DNA of 64,000 nt from Brachypodium distachyon. Lineage: Eukaryota > Streptophyta > Magnoliopsida > Poales > Poaceae. Position 1 is the first letter of the stretch; each line of letters starts with the position of its first letter. Below are positions 12,745 through 25,495 of this stretch, in pieces. Both the position numbers and the translations under genes were made by a program. Location of the stretch: NCBI RefSeq assembly GCF_000005505.3, contig NC_016133.3, positions 49,379,237 through 49,443,236 on the forward strand. Reading direction: 5' to 3'. The notes below the pieces were generated by a model, which worked only from the letters and a program-made list of their open reading frames with translations, ran no database searches and was not told the origin of the DNA.

Positions 12745-13110
12745 GCTTTCGCCTTGTGGGTTTGATCTGTTTGGTGTTGAGGAGAACCCTGCGAGACCTG
12801 GCGCCTCTATATATGGATCCGGCCATGAGCTATGTACCTCGCTCTCCAATCGGACTTGAAATCCGAATCGACACTGGAGTCAAACCTGGGAGTCTCCGAG
12901 TCTGGGAACCATGGAAAAGTCAAAGAGCAGAAGCACCGTGTGGCACGCATCGTCAAGTGGCGGAGAAACCGACCTTGCCGTGCCGCCACGTGGTATTTGC
13001 ACGAATCTCCAGGTTACTGGGAAGGGTTAAAGGCCGGAGCAGAAGGGTTCGTTGGGCTTCCTCTCCCCTCCTCCTCCTCCGCGGCGGCCAAAACCCACCC
13101 GCCCGCCGCC
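12745..13110. promoter_or_regulatory. Shared divergent promoter region
   Basis: About 365 bp separates the start of the minus-strand GDSL gene from the start of the plus-strand basic-protein gene. On the minus strand a TATA-like motif (CCATATATAGAG, about 12806-12816) sits about 65 bp before the first GDSL ATG. No TATA is seen for the plus-strand gene, whose leader is C-rich, as in many housekeeping genes. Sharing of elements is inferred from spacing. Confidence 0.55.
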
Positions 13111-15175
13111 ATGGCCAAGTACAACGTGGTCCAGAAGAACAAGCGCGAGTTCAACCAGGACCGCAAGCGCCAAGCCCATGGGGATCCCAACTCCGGCAAG
13201 CTCAAGCACCGCAACGCGCCAGTCTCCATGTCGGGCAAGCGCAAGCGCAAGCTCCTGCGCCGCCACAACCGGGTAGGTCGTTCGATTTCCTTTCCCCTCG
13301 TAGTGATTTTCCTGATGGAGATTTCCTTTCCCCTCATAGTGGTTTTCCGGATGGATTTCTTATGCTTGTCTTGTGGGACGTGGTTCTGGCGGTGCAGGAC
13401 CAGAAGGAGGCTGTGATGGTTAAAGCGCTGGAGAATAACATGGGCGACGTGGAGATGGCGTCTGCTGAAGGTACGAAGACCCTTGCTTTGCTTGATTCTT
13501 CGAGCTGGATAGTTCGGTGTATTGAGATTTGTGAGGATTGCCCCAGATTGGAGGTTTTAAGAGTTAGGGGTCATTGCCATTGGTCGTACAGCTTTTGTGT
13601 TGCATTGCTTGATGGTCCTTGGTGATTTAAGTTAGCTGGAATTTCTTAGTTAGTTCGGGGCGGTAGTTTTCTGTTGGTTATTAGTTGGCTGTGGGCAGTG
13701 CGCAGTACCTTTCTGTTGGGTTCAATTGGAATGTTTACTTTATGCTCTGATGTTTAGCAAATATGTTTGACATGCTATTGTAGTGTAGTGTTGGCTATCT
13801 TGCTGATGCTTCCTGTGATATTGTTTTGGATGTTCACTTGGATATTTCAAGATCTGATTGGACTGACACAATTATGGTCAGTTGGTCAGTTTCCCCCTCC
13901 TTTGGGTGGAGGCCAGATAGCTACTGAGGGAAAAAGCCAATGATGCATTGATAAATGTAAGTTGAAACAGTTGGTGTCCACTTCAAAATTTAGTGTTGCA
14001 GATGAGGAAGTTTGGGCTTAGGGTGGCATGTTGGGACTCGGGAGTGATCTATGTTCATTTCTAAGTTAACCTGATGATGAAGTGTTTGACTGTTTGTATC
14101 TCGGTCAGTTATTTTTGCATATCAAAGAGTGCATTAGTTTTTGTGACAAAATAAGTTTCCAAGCAATTCGTCTGTATTCATATCCTTTTTCCTGGAGCAC
14201 TGGCTGTATACACACATGAAAAATAAGCAAAAAAGATAATCTAAGATGTGATTTTTCAGAATAACACAAACCAATCTAAACACCTCTTAAAGGTCTAAAT
14301 ATTCTGGAGTGCTGCGGTGCTATGTGGTTATGTAGCAGTCTATGCCAATTGGTGTAGTACAATTGGCATTTGCTCTTTCGGTTAAATCCTGTCGTTAACC
14401 TTCTATTTCTAAAACATTAGTGCTCTGTATCATCACACCTCACATTTGTTAAGCTAATGCTGGAAAGATCATACTTTTCCCATAGAAGAGAAAAACTTAT
14501 CGCTGGTCGTTTCTTGATTTCATGAATTATGCATGTCTTTTTTTGTTTGTGTGAGCTACAAGCAAAAAAGGGTTGTACTTCAATATGATGGCTGGATTAG
14601 TGATTGAAAGGCGGCCATCTATGTTTGTGGTCTAATTAATGCAGTGGCCAAATGGGTGTGAAATTTTTCAAATCACTAGTTTTATATGCAGTGTCATTTG
14701 CCTCTTTCTTATAGCTTCAGTGACCTCATGTTTTTTTCTTTGGAAGACCAGTGACCTCATGTTAAGGCTGCTTAAGCTAGTCACCTTGTTACTCTTTGCA
14801 CTGCCGTTACTTCTGTAAACATATATCTGGTCATCACTATGGTGCTATTGCTTACTTTTGTGTTTTTGCAAACAGCATCTTTGGAAACTGCAAAGGACAA
14901 GTCCCAGATGAAGTTCAATGTGAAGAACTCAAGGATACAGATCAAAAGATTAAAAGGCAAAGGTTAGTTATTCTGATGTTCAAGCAAGCTGATACAGCAA
15001 CACCAACATGTTGCCCCTATTTTCTAACTTGGAATTGACCGAGTTGTTCACTTCTGCTCAACACTTGTACGATTGAAAGATTCACTGGAGCTTTGCTGAT
15101 TCACCCGCAGGTAGAAATAAGGCCAAAAATGCCAAGCAGCCAACGAAGGAAAAAGCTGATGCCATGGTAGAATGA
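13111..15175 (+). CDS. Small basic plant-conserved protein, probably nuclear or nucleolar
   Basis: I do not recognise a named function. Four exons (13111-13272, 13398-13470, 14876-14962, 15111-15175) give 128 aa in a continuous frame. The N-terminus MAKYNVVQK is followed by many Lys/Arg residues, then a GKRKRKLLRRHNR basic cluster (about residues 42-54). A short acidic-amphipathic part (NNMGDVEMASAEG) follows. Exon 3 contains a second basic block (KRLKGK). The tail is Lys-rich and ends AMVE. I remember similar short basic proteins annotated as uncharacterised in other plants, so it seems conserved. Two Lys/Arg clusters suggest a nuclear or nucleolar location. Intron 2 is long (1.4 kb) and carries a small T-rich insertion at 14731-14748. 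Confidence 0.85.
14718..14761. repeat. Tiny T-rich insertion with 13-15 bp target duplication
   Basis: CAGTGACCTCATG is present at 14718-14730 and 14749-14761, both followed by TT. The 18 bases between read as A-tailed on the minus strand (ending AAAGAAAAAAA). It lies in intron 2 of the basic-protein gene. Confidence 0.75.
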
Positions 15176-18100
15176 CTGGCACTTGCAATATGAGCATTTG
15201 TAGGGCACCAGCGAGGACCAGACACTTGTACTCTTGGAGTGATTGTATGGATTTCAGACATGGTTTTAAAGTTGTTGAATGCCTGATTCGGTTTGGTTTG
15301 CCATTCAAAGCTCTTGATTTGGTTTGGTTTGGTTTGGTTTGCCATTATCCTGCGATCCTTGAAGACTAACCAATCTGATTCCATCCATAAATCAACTTTC
15401 CCTCCTATGCTTGTAGGTCAAGTATGAATAAGAATTCAAGTTCTTATTGTTCGCATGTTATGGTATATACCATACCATTTCGTTATGTATGGATGAGATT
15501 CCATGGATAGAGTGCCAGTTCCAATAGACTTATGGAAGTGTGCATCATGCAGGAATTGAACCAAATCTCTCCGTGACAAATAAATTGGAATCTCTCCATG
15601 ACAGATAAATCAGAAATAAATTGAAAGAGATCACGATCTCGTAAATTTTCTCTTAACAAACTCAATGACAAACAACAGTCCCTTCTCTGATTTCTTTCAA
15701 TTTCTCCACGACAAACTCTAATCCCTCCGATTTCTGATTTCTTACAGTTTCTCCAAAACAAACTCAAAACACAAAACAAGAACATCAACGCATTCTCTGA
15801 TCGCATTCTCTGATGTCTCAACAAACTAGAGAGATGATTTCTTCATTGATTTCTCGTCTGGAGAACAAATTGGAAAGATCTCAAAAGCAACAAATTGGAG
15901 AGATCTTAAAACTCTCCCTTCTCTAAAATCTTTTTCCAAGCAACAAATTGGACAGATCTGAAAACTCTCCCTTCTCTGATTTATTTTTTCAAGCTTATTT
16001 GACTAAGCTGTAAAGAAAAAATCAAACCAATTCCAAACATAAACTGACATTTAGAAATGGGAACACAAATGTTCCACACCGCAATAAGAGGCTAAAGCTG
16101 CTGCTGAAGATTTTCCCAACCATGAATCGTGAAGCAAATAGTCGAGTTTGACAAATGCATCAGGTTTTCTCCAAAATCTCATTGCCTTCCTCCTATAGTA
16201 ACCTCTGAGCTCCTCCCATCTAGTTGCAGTTCAGTTGCAACAAAAATGTAAAACATCATAAGTTTACAAAATAGAGCTCCTGGTGATCTTTGCTGATCCT
16301 GGAGGGAGCCTATTTATATACGTAGAAAACTCACACTGTACGCATGAGGTTCTCTCCGAGGTGGTTCTATAGAATGCCATTGACATGGATGGTACAGTAG
16401 ATAAATTAATCCCAACTGATTTCATGCATGCCATAGCGACGGAAAGTATGAGCAAGTTTGATTACAGCTTGGGCCATCATAGATTGGGCATTTCTGGACA
16501 AAGGTCGTGGACAACAGGAATCAGACAAGGATGGGTCTTCCTTTGATACTGGACCACCGTGCTGATTGCCTCGAGTGCCAAATCAAATGTTCTTTGGCGC
16601 AATCCACAGGTATTCCATGACTTAGAATCTGCTATGCATGTAAAAAAATTCAAGGAATGGTAAACTTTTTCTCACATTCGGGTGCATGTTCCACCTTTAT
16701 ACGGATGCAAGTTCGAAAGAGATAACTGACAGTAGCGACTAAAGCAAGCGCTGGATGTCCAAGTTAGTCTCCGTTCTCGCCTGTCAGCATGTGGGATCAG
16801 TACTAACAAGTATTTCTCGGCTTCATTTCGATAAAATTAAGCATCGGATGGTTTAATATGACGGTGTAATTCTGTCCCTCTTGTTATTCCCGATGCAAAA
16901 TGCATAACATAATTTTCTACCCCATCTGATCCATATTACATGTCACAGCTTTGTCTAGATAGATACTAGTATAATAGATTTGGTATCAGACACCACTCAC
17001 CATACCATAAGCCCTAGCACCCGGAGGTAGACCTGCCATACTGATACTGGAAGTACAGATAGGTTTTAACCGCACTAGCACCTCACATATTGTAAGCAAT
17101 GCAAAAAAACTCAGCTGATCACTGAACACGGCAGGAAAACCAAGCAACATATTGTATAATAGTAATCGGTGGCTCAAATATTCAGCAACAAAAAGAATAC
17201 ATCATTGATCGTGTAGTATACAGGTTCAGAAAAGAAAAAGGAAATGAAAATCTATGTATAATATTGGGGACTCCCTATGGAATTATATTTGTCTATCCGG
17301 ATTATGCTGTGCCACTGCCACCCCAACAACACCCCCTCCGAAAAATTGTAATCGAAAGGGAAAACACATTCGTAGCTTCTTTCTTTGCCTTTACAGTGTA
17401 CATAGTTTATTTTACTCGCAGCACTACACAAAATCTGCTGTCCCCAACTGTAGGAAACACGGCAAAAAAGAATTGTCTCCTATCCTACCTGCACAAACAT
17501 AAGAAAGAAGTTCTAGTCAGAATATTTAGCAAATTGACATTTCCAGAAACTCAGATTCTGGATTAGTGAGATACAGATAAAACCAATGCAAGGCTAGGTT
17601 ACTTTTGCAGTTTCCTTTCTTAGAAACAAATACTCCCATTTGATAATTTAAATCTTGAGGTGTACCTCTGAGAGAAATGAGAAATCCTGGTTGGATCAGG
17701 TGACTCCCATTTGATACAAATATTATATTATGATACGGATATTTGTCCAACAATGTCCACAAATGAATATAGCTATCATCGACACAAGCACTCAAGTAAG
17801 GTGTGGACTCACATATTTGATACAAATATTATATTATGATACCGATTATTTCTTTTGCTTTCTAGACCATGATAAGTGAATTTCTTTTCTAATGTATAGA
17901 TAGGCCACAAAATAGTGAATTTTCTCTTTGGTGAAAATAGAACTTGAAAGGCATGCATGAGTAGTAGGTTTTTATTTCGTTAGTTATGATGGAGATAGTT
18001 TTTAGGCAACAAGACATGTTTATTTGTTCACAGATTAGTCTAAGATATCTAAATATCAGAAACATAAAATAAGAGGGAACGAAGCCATGTGTAGTGTGTA

Positions 18101-18198
18101 CTCTCTGCTACTTTCTGGAGAACCATGTAAAACAAGCAACGGTGCTACAGAAATTCAAGTCTGGTGAAAACAAGCCATGCATACCTTAAAAATATATT
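15176..18198. other. Intergenic region, no supported gene
   Basis: The first part is the 3' UTR of the basic-protein gene. Around 15540-15990 are repeated short motifs such as CTCTCC(G/A)TGACA and CAACAAATTGGA(A/G)AGATC, which look like decayed repeat DNA. Near 17708 and 17815 a roughly 30 bp AT-rich phrase (TTTGATACAAATATTATATT...) is directly repeated at about 107 bp spacing. No open frame here resembles a known protein. Confidence 0.5.
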
Positions 18199-21100
18199 TC
18201 ACGTTGGCAACAGTGGTTGCCTTTCATCAGTACCAATCCGATGGCTAGCCTGAAATCAAATATGCAAGTACAACTTAAGATGTAAATGTCTAAAATGGAA
18301 TGGCATTTCTATTTTTTAGGACAAAAAAAGGTAGCTTACATCATCAGCAGCACCAGCAGTCATATTTACAAAAGAAGATTCAGATGACCTGTCATAACAG
18401 TCAATAAATACTTGAAAACCAGTTTACTAACATACAGTTTGCATAACAGGGAATCAAGTATTCAATACATGTCAAGACAGAAACATATCAAAATTTATAC
18501 TCTGGCCGTTTGAAAGGATAAAACTTACCGATGATTCTGTGTATTTTCCAACTCCAATATTTCACCTGGTTTGTCGTCTTTGACTTTAGCTAGTGGTGAG
18601 AAGAACTGAGAACAAATAGCAGTTACACAGATGGAAGAGGAACAAGGTTGACTCAATGAAATTAAAAAAACATGCAAAGCTACCTGGTGCATTGAAATAA
18701 ACACCACTGATATGCCCAGGAGAAAGTTAATAGTTAAGGTATGTCCCAGAAAAGCAGCAGAGGCTAGACCAGTGAAAATTGTGGCAACAGTTGACGAATA
18801 CTTCTTCAAAATTGTGTCTGCAAGTAATTTCATTTCATTACTTAACGAAGAATCATGCAGAAGCATAGACAGAATGAATCATAGTGTTTAGGCAAAAGAA
18901 AGATTGGCAGTTGGAACAATTACCTGCATACTTGAAGAAGAATGAAGAAAGAACGCCTTGTGCAGCATTGTTGCATATGAGAAACAATGTAGCCCTTGAA
19001 TGCCCTTGAAGGATATTAAAGTTCTCTGGCCCTGCAAAAATATAGGACATGGTTACATCAGAAACATGTGTTGTGATTACCAATATACAAGATACATTAT
19101 GCCATTTCACGAAAAAAATGCTTTGAACATCGCATCATAAAAACATGGCTATCATTTCTGTTCCGGAATCTGACAGTGGCCACTCAACAAAGATGCATAC
19201 CCATATATCATAGCTGGGCTCAAGGTTTACTAATTAATAATTGTACATAAAGCTAGCCAAGAAGTCTCTCCATTTTATAAGCTCATACGAATGAGTTATC
19301 ACCCAACTCCCATCCCTAATGCGGCGTGCTCTTGCTCTTGCTGTGGAGGAGGAGGGATATGGGAAGCTTATTGTCGTGTCAGACTGCCTATCTCTGGTAC
19401 AACGTCTGGACTCATTGAAGCAGGATCGTAGCAGTGTTGGAGTGGTGGTTCAGGACATCTTCTCCTTGGCGTCCACTCGCACTTCTGTGCGTTTTATGCA
19501 TGTTTTCCGTTCTTGTAATTTAGCTGCACATGTGTTAGCTCGCTCTGCGGAGGAGTTTGTATCTTCTGTTTTCAGGTTTGCTACCCCGGATTGTATCCAG
19601 GAGACTTTGTATTATGATATGCCGTGATCAATAAAGTAACGTTTTCCCTCAAAAAAAAAAAATGACCGCACAACTACAAAAGTACTATGGGTGATAGTAA
19701 TATTATCATATATAAACTCCACGCCTGTAGTAAAGTTAAGTGCGTAGCATAGGAGAATTGGGGTTGGGCTTTCACCAAGTTGCATACCTTGGAATATGGC
19801 TGTCCCAAGGATGCCAAGGAAGTTGAATATTGCACCGTAACCATACAGAAACAAATTCTGCAAATTATATCAAAATAATTAAGTAAATAAAGGATAACAA
19901 ATTGCAGAGATGAAAAGAATGAGGTCATGTCTACAACACAAGCTTGGAAAACTAAAAGAGAACTACTTTAGAATAAGTACATACTTGAATAGAAGAATGA
20001 CAGTTAATCTGATAATTCCAAACAGAATGTATTTAATTTTTAAGAAAGTTACCTGAAGATAAATACTAGTATCTTGGCTTTTCATGGCATACTCGTTGTA
20101 GACAGAAGCCAGTGATGGAACAGTTACCTACAATTCATGTTTCAACTGGCTTATAAGCTTGTTGAGAGTTTACAAAAAAGTGAAAGAGCAGAGACAAAAT
20201 TAAGTGACCGGATAGCCTGGCAGAAGAACTTACAAAAACCAGTGTATATATGTATGCAATAGCAGTGATAGGAAGTCCAAATGCTGTATTGCCTACAGGC
20301 GCAGTCCGAAGTTGATTGATGCTAATCCCAATAAGCAATAGAGCAAGAGCTTCCCACTGCCAACATTTGAAATACAAGAGCATGAGAAAAATTAAGATAG
20401 CTGAGAGTCGGAAGAGCATTTGCAAAAAGGCACTTTCCATGTGCTTTTCTCATTAGCCAGCCATAATGCTTAATTTTATGCACAGGCCACCATCAGTTCT
20501 CAGCCATTTGTAAGAAATTCATGGCTTCAGCCAATAAATCATCCACATTGATTACCATGGCTATCATGAGAGGAAATGTCAATTCTAGCAAGGCACAGCC
20601 GCACAGCCTGTAGCCTTGTACCGAAGAGATGTTCTGCTTTATTTGAAATACATCACATTCCCAAAGGAGGCTGAAGCTAAAACAGTAGGCAGAGGATCCA
20701 GAGCTTTCCACTGATAATGTTTGAGAACATTTCGGATGCAAAACACTTTCTTGTAAACTACTTGGCCACCACCAAATAAATCAAACTTGCACTAATGATA
20801 GTGATAAAGCTAGAGGCTGTGCTGATATATGCTCTCAGCCTAGCATGATAGCGTTGCTAGAATTAATCATCCACATCAACCACCACGGCTATCATGCTAG
20901 GCTGAGAGCATATATCAATTCTAGCAAGGCACTGCCTGTTACCTGACCAGTATTCTGATGACTTACTTGCAATACAGCACAATTCCCAAAGGATGCAAAT
21001 TACTTCCTTGTAAACTACTTTACTATAAATTAAAGCAAAGCTGCACTAATCATAGTTATTATGGTGGTAAAAAGCTAGATGCACGGCCATCATAGCACCT

Positions 21101-23705
21101 ACCAGGCGCCAAAGGCGTGCAATGGGGCGACACCATACTTACATCCCGGTTTTCTATAGCAAGAATTAGAAGAGAAAACAGTGTGGCAAATAAAACAGTA
21201 AAGGGTAAATGGCAGTTAGAGCCCAATAACTTAAACCACCTCACCCCAGCTCTGTGTGCCCCGGAGAGCCAGCTGCAAATCATGCCGCTGCCAGAACAAA
21301 GGCAAGCTAGGGGGTAAGAGGCAATACCAGCCACTGCCACCGATGTTCACCCTCGCTGTTCAAGGATCAGCAGCCCTGAACATGGTGCAACCAGTGGTAG
21401 CAGCGGCAGTGGGGATCTGCAGCCATATTCAGCGGTGACAAGCCAGGATTTGGTGGCAGTGGCATTGGCTCCACGGCAGCAAGCCAGTGGAGACGATAAA
21501 TAGATGGCCTCAGCATGAGATCTGCTTCACAGTTCCCACAACCCAAGATCGACATGCCAACACCCGTCATTCATTTTAATGACTCTCATTTTTTTTCTTA
21601 GCAACATCCTCTCTTGAATGATTGCACTGCTCTCTTCTCTTACTCTCCCGCTAAGAGCATCTTTGTTGCCCGCCTTACCTCACAGTAATGTGATATCATG
21701 CCCCACTGATGCCTTGGATGCCACAAGACAGCAGTGACTACTACATAAGATCCCCTCAGCGCCTAAACAATGTTCTGGCCACACCCTAATAACTGAAATA
21801 CTAACGGTACTAACAAACTAATAATCTCAGTACATTAATCTGTGCTTGCAGCATTCCTAATATGATTAGGTAAGAGAATATGTAAAAAAAAAAAAACTAG
21901 GCAGGTAAGCCTAAACCAGTAATCCTTAAAGTACATCCTTGTTGTAGCACTAGACGGATAGATAGACTAAAATCGTAGAAGAATTACTAAACTCTATCCT
22001 CAAATCGCAACCAAAATGTTGAAATAGCTGCAAGGCAATGTAAATTTCAGTCTTACCTGAATTACAGAGAATCTCCTCCTCATTATAAATTTCAGCAGAA
22101 CAGCTATGACCAGTACCTAGAGAAGTTTGAACCATAAAATTTGTGATATATGTGTGTGCATACACACTAATACTAACTAAAGAATGACATTTGTGTAGAC
22201 AAGAAAAGTGTACCTTTAGGTTGCTTAGCATTTTCACAGTTGAAGGATTGAAGTACAACTGCAAAATCCGCTCAATGTGTCAGATTATAACAGTATGTCA
22301 AATTGTCAATATCACATGGCAATATACATAACTGTGTAAGACTGCCTCTAAATCCAATGAAATTTACCTGCATGATAAATTTAAGGTAATTGTTGATGGC
22401 ATATAGAAGTGCAGGAACAGCTAGGAGCACATTGTTACGGGCTGCCTACAAAAGAAGATTGAATTAACACAAGTGCGATGTAAACTGTATCATCTTGTGG
22501 CAAGATAAATCACCTGTACAAAGGTTGAACGTGCCAGAAGTGGCTTTTCCCCAACCTTTTGCTTTCGAGACTGTCACATCAGTACAACAACGTCGAAGAG
22601 GTCAGTACGAAGTAAAAAAACATAACAAAATATATTTTTCGAAAATGGAAGCTTTTGTTGATCTCAAAGCTATATCGAGTGATACAACCACAGAGTAAAA
22701 ACATAACAAAATATATAGATAAGTCATGACAAAAAGAAATATGTGGCTAAGCATCTATAATGCATTGTGAAAATCCAGGCTTTTGAGGGATACTGCACAA
22801 ATTTCCAAAGTATCTGAACATACAGAAACTACATACATTATGTAAGACATGTTACAGCAGGCAAGAGCTAGCACAAACTTTAAGTGATTCATCATTGTTG
22901 GGTACAAGTGCACAACAGAAACACACTGGCATGAAGAACAAACCTGAATAATTAGCATGACGATAGCAAAGAAAACTTTTGCGACCTCTGTCAAAAAGTT
23001 AACACTGATGGGGCTGAACTGAAACTTCCCATCGACTTTTGACATGAACACTAGGATGGGCTGCATAGAAAAAAGAAGTTGTGAGCGTACAGAAAACTGA
23101 TCATTAACACAGCTGTACTTCCATAATCTCTATCAGAAAGTTAATCGATTGTTTAAAAAAGTAACAAGCTGCTTATTACCAGATACATGCATATAAGACT
23201 ATAACAAAGAATCAACCAAGTGAATTTCACTTGCTCATTGTAAAGTACTCCCTCCTTTTCAGTTTATAAGGCCTATCTCAAGAATCCCAAATTTTCAGAT
23301 TGTAAACCCATTTGCCTTGGAAACAGCAAAATTTATGTAACTTTGGTTCCCAATGTTGAGCCAACCAATGCATGAAAGATACGTATGTATACATGCTTCA
23401 TTAATGATTAGTCTAGCACCTAGCTAGGCACTCCTTGTTAGTGTGAATTAGAAGTATTTGGGCGTGATGGATCGAACGTGGAGCGCAGAGTAGTACTGGT
23501 AGTATGACTAGTTAAAAAAAAGATGGAATCACACCTGCAGACCGACGAGCATGCAGTCGCCAACGACGAGGAGGAATTTGAGCGCGCGGAACTTGGACGA
23601 TATCTTGTTGTGGTGCTTGTCGTACGCCCTGGATACGCTCCGGGGGCTCGGCACCACAAGCCGGGAACGACACACGGTGCATTCCGTCACCCCGTTCCGC
23701 TGCAT
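18199..23705 (-). CDS. Golgi nucleotide-sugar transporter, CMP-sialic acid transporter-like (SLC35A type)
   Basis: This multi-pass Golgi transporter belongs to the nucleotide-sugar/triose-phosphate translocator superfamily, in the clade plants annotate as CMP-sialic-acid transporter-like (CSTLP). Plants lack sialic acid, so the true cargo may be another nucleotide sugar. Fourteen exons: 23535-23705, 22944-23060, 22514-22570, 22368-22445, 22214-22258, 22057-22116, 20234-20356, 20053-20127, 19788-19857, 18924-19031, 18684-18817, 18529-18605, 18340-18388 and 18199-18249. They yield 404 aa without a break. Features include the N-terminal [15 protein letters not shown] region, the conserved [27 protein letters not shown] and [12 protein letters not shown] segments, [20 protein letters not shown], and the family hallmark [20 protein letters not shown]. 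The start is the ATG beginning MQRNGVTEC. Intron 6 (20357-22056) carries a local duplication with a strong hairpin. Intron 9 contains an antisense LINE tail. Confidence 0.95.
19250..19662 (+). mobile_element. 5'-truncated LINE remnant with RNase H-like domain and poly(A) tail
   Basis: An open frame at about 19319-19627 matches the plant RNase H-like domain found at the 3' end of grass LINE polyproteins (signatures [20 protein letters not shown] and [11 protein letters not shown]). It is followed by AATAAA-like sequence and 12 A residues at 19651-19662, the expected 3' end of a retrotransposed LINE. It lies antisense in intron 9 of the transporter gene. The 5' boundary is approximate because I could not find a clean target-site duplication. 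Confidence 0.8.
20524..21070. repeat. Diverged direct duplication with a perfect 29 bp hairpin, in transporter intron 6
   Basis: Two related blocks (about 20524-20780 and 20860-21030) share AATCATCCACAT, GGCTATCATG, CAATTCTAGCAAGGCAC, TTCCCAAAGGA and CTTGTAAACTACTT in the same order. Between and within them, 20823-20851 and 20889-20917 are perfect inverted repeats of 29 bp with a 37 bp loop. The hairpin is absent from the first block. Confidence 0.75.
23230..23440. repeat. Possible one-ended Stowaway MITE remnant
   Basis: TACTCCCTCCTTTTCAGTTT at about 23247 matches the end of a grass Stowaway element, but I do not see the opposite terminus. It is probably a truncated copy in the first intron of the transporter gene. 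Confidence 0.35.
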
Positions 23706-24421
23706 CTCGCCCGGACCGCTGCCTCAGGACCACACCGCCGGCGAGATGCCGCTTAGTACCCGCGGCGTCCGAGCCCCAGGGATCCCAAAATCATAACTAG
23801 AGCCACCACACCGGCTCAGCCAATCAACAGCGACGCATCGGGGATGAGTGGACGGAAGAGCGGATCTGAGGGGTACGGCTTGGCCACTGTACCTCGGAGA
23901 AGGCGGGGCGCGGTCGGTGGCGATCTCGCAGATCTGGGCCTGGCCAACACCGAGCTCGGTGGATCGGACACGGCTTGGTTAGGTCTAGCTCGGGAGCTCC
24001 AGCTACCGTAAGGAGGATGGATCCGGTGATACGAGGTGAAGTGCGCGTGAGATGCTCGCGCCGGGATCACGGGTTCCGGCAGGAGTAGGGGTGGGGAAGA
24101 AAGGTGTGAAGGCGAGACGAGAGCCGAGACAAGGGAGGAGACGCGAAAGCAAGGGCGGGTGTTCCTGTGTATTTATATTACTCGTTTTTTCCCATTTGTT
24201 TCTGGTTTGTGCGCTTAAATTTTCAATGCTTGGGGGGATTGAAATTTGGATCACAATGGAAACTACTTCCACTGTTACATAAAGATTGACGCATCGTCGA
24301 GGGGACTGTTAGCAGCGTGATCGGACTGAACAGGAACAGGTCTTTTCGAGTCACTTGACGAGAGATTTTTCTAGGCCCTTTTGGGTTCGGACTGAACGGT
24401 TCTTCCGAATAACAAGGTAAT

Positions 24422-24467
24422 GAACTAATGATACCCTTATGCTAAAAAAAGAACTAATGATACCCTT
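24422..24467. repeat. Tiny A-tailed insertion with 17 bp target duplication
   Basis: GAACTAATGATACCCTT occurs at 24422-24438 and 24451-24467. It flanks ATGCTAAAAAAA (24439-24450). The layout matches a minimal poly(A) retroposition product. Confidence 0.8.
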
Positions 24468-25327
24468 CGTACTCTAACCCGATCCCTCAACCTTAAGTCC
24501 GGACTGAAATCTTGAGTCTATAACTCCTACAGAAGTTCTAGCCATTTTTGCTTAAATTTATTCATGTGGGAGTGAATGGTCGGATCGGTTTTTATATAGG
24601 TTATGGTCTTATGGATACAGGACAAAATACAATGGCTACTCTTCGCGAGAAAAAGTATGGCCAAACCATATCTTGATCCATGCTTTGTGACGAGGGGATG
24701 GTACATGGTCCACGATGTAAGTCACCAAATTGGTTAATCCAATAGACTGGGCATTAACCGAGAAGACTCATGTCAAAAAAGAGCAAACCTCCACTTCTAA
24801 CACCATGAAACATCGGGACCCAGGAGATTGAGCTATGAGGGAGTTCACACCCCGACTAGTTCCAAATGATGATATTTAATTATTCACAGCTTGTGGCCGG
24901 ACTACATCTCCTTTGATGGGTTTTCCTTAATCGTCATCGTTAAAGAGCTATTGCCATAACCCATTACATAGGTATGACCTCAAATCTCAACCTAAGAAAG
25001 ATCCACAATCAATTTCATTAAAGTTCCGAAATTTGGTTTGACATGTTAAGAATACACAATTTACGTCTTCTTGGTTGTTAAATGATTACATCGAACACAT
25101 TTATATGCCTCAATTTCAGAAGAAAACCAACTGAACCCTCATTTTTTCCTTCTAGAAATCAAATGCATCATTTCCCTCTGTTCTCTCCATCTCTCTTCAG
25201 CGCTCCACAATTGTGTTTATTTTCCTCGGTACTTAACTTCTCAGTTTTCAAGATTTTACAAATATCCATGCTAACGAGGCCCGGTCCTGAGATTTCGGTG
25301 GTCGGGTGCGAAATTAGGTTTCGGCCC

Positions 25328-25329
<2 letters not shown>

Positions 25330-25380
<51 letters not shown>
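25330..25380. repeat. (TAA)n microsatellite
   Basis: About 17 uninterrupted TAA units follow a GGCCC motif. The tract is probably length-variable between accessions. Confidence 0.95.
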
Positions 25381-25381
<1 letters not shown>

Positions 25382-25495
25382 GTATGTGTGTATATATAAA
25401 ATTTCAACAAAAGCTACCAATGAATAAAAATTTATCAAGATGAATTCACAAATTGAAGCTAGCATAAAGAATTAAAGATTAAAGATGTCTGGATA

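Noticed and set aside
12217..12765. Long open frame on the plus strand opposite the GDSL gene
   Set aside because: It is a GC-rich shadow of the hydrolase. The minus-strand frame carries all four GDSL blocks, and the plus reading has no known domain.
12756..13625. A 289-codon plus-strand frame across the divergent promoter and the basic-protein gene
   Set aside because: It runs through the promoter and an intron in a different frame from the conserved basic protein, whose splice sites and frame are consistent.
22611..22716. Repeated GTAAAAACATAACAAAATATAT phrase (two copies, about 84 bp apart) as a target-site duplication
   Set aside because: The repeat itself is A-rich and the interval between copies has no A-tail or inverted ends, so low-complexity similarity explains it as well.
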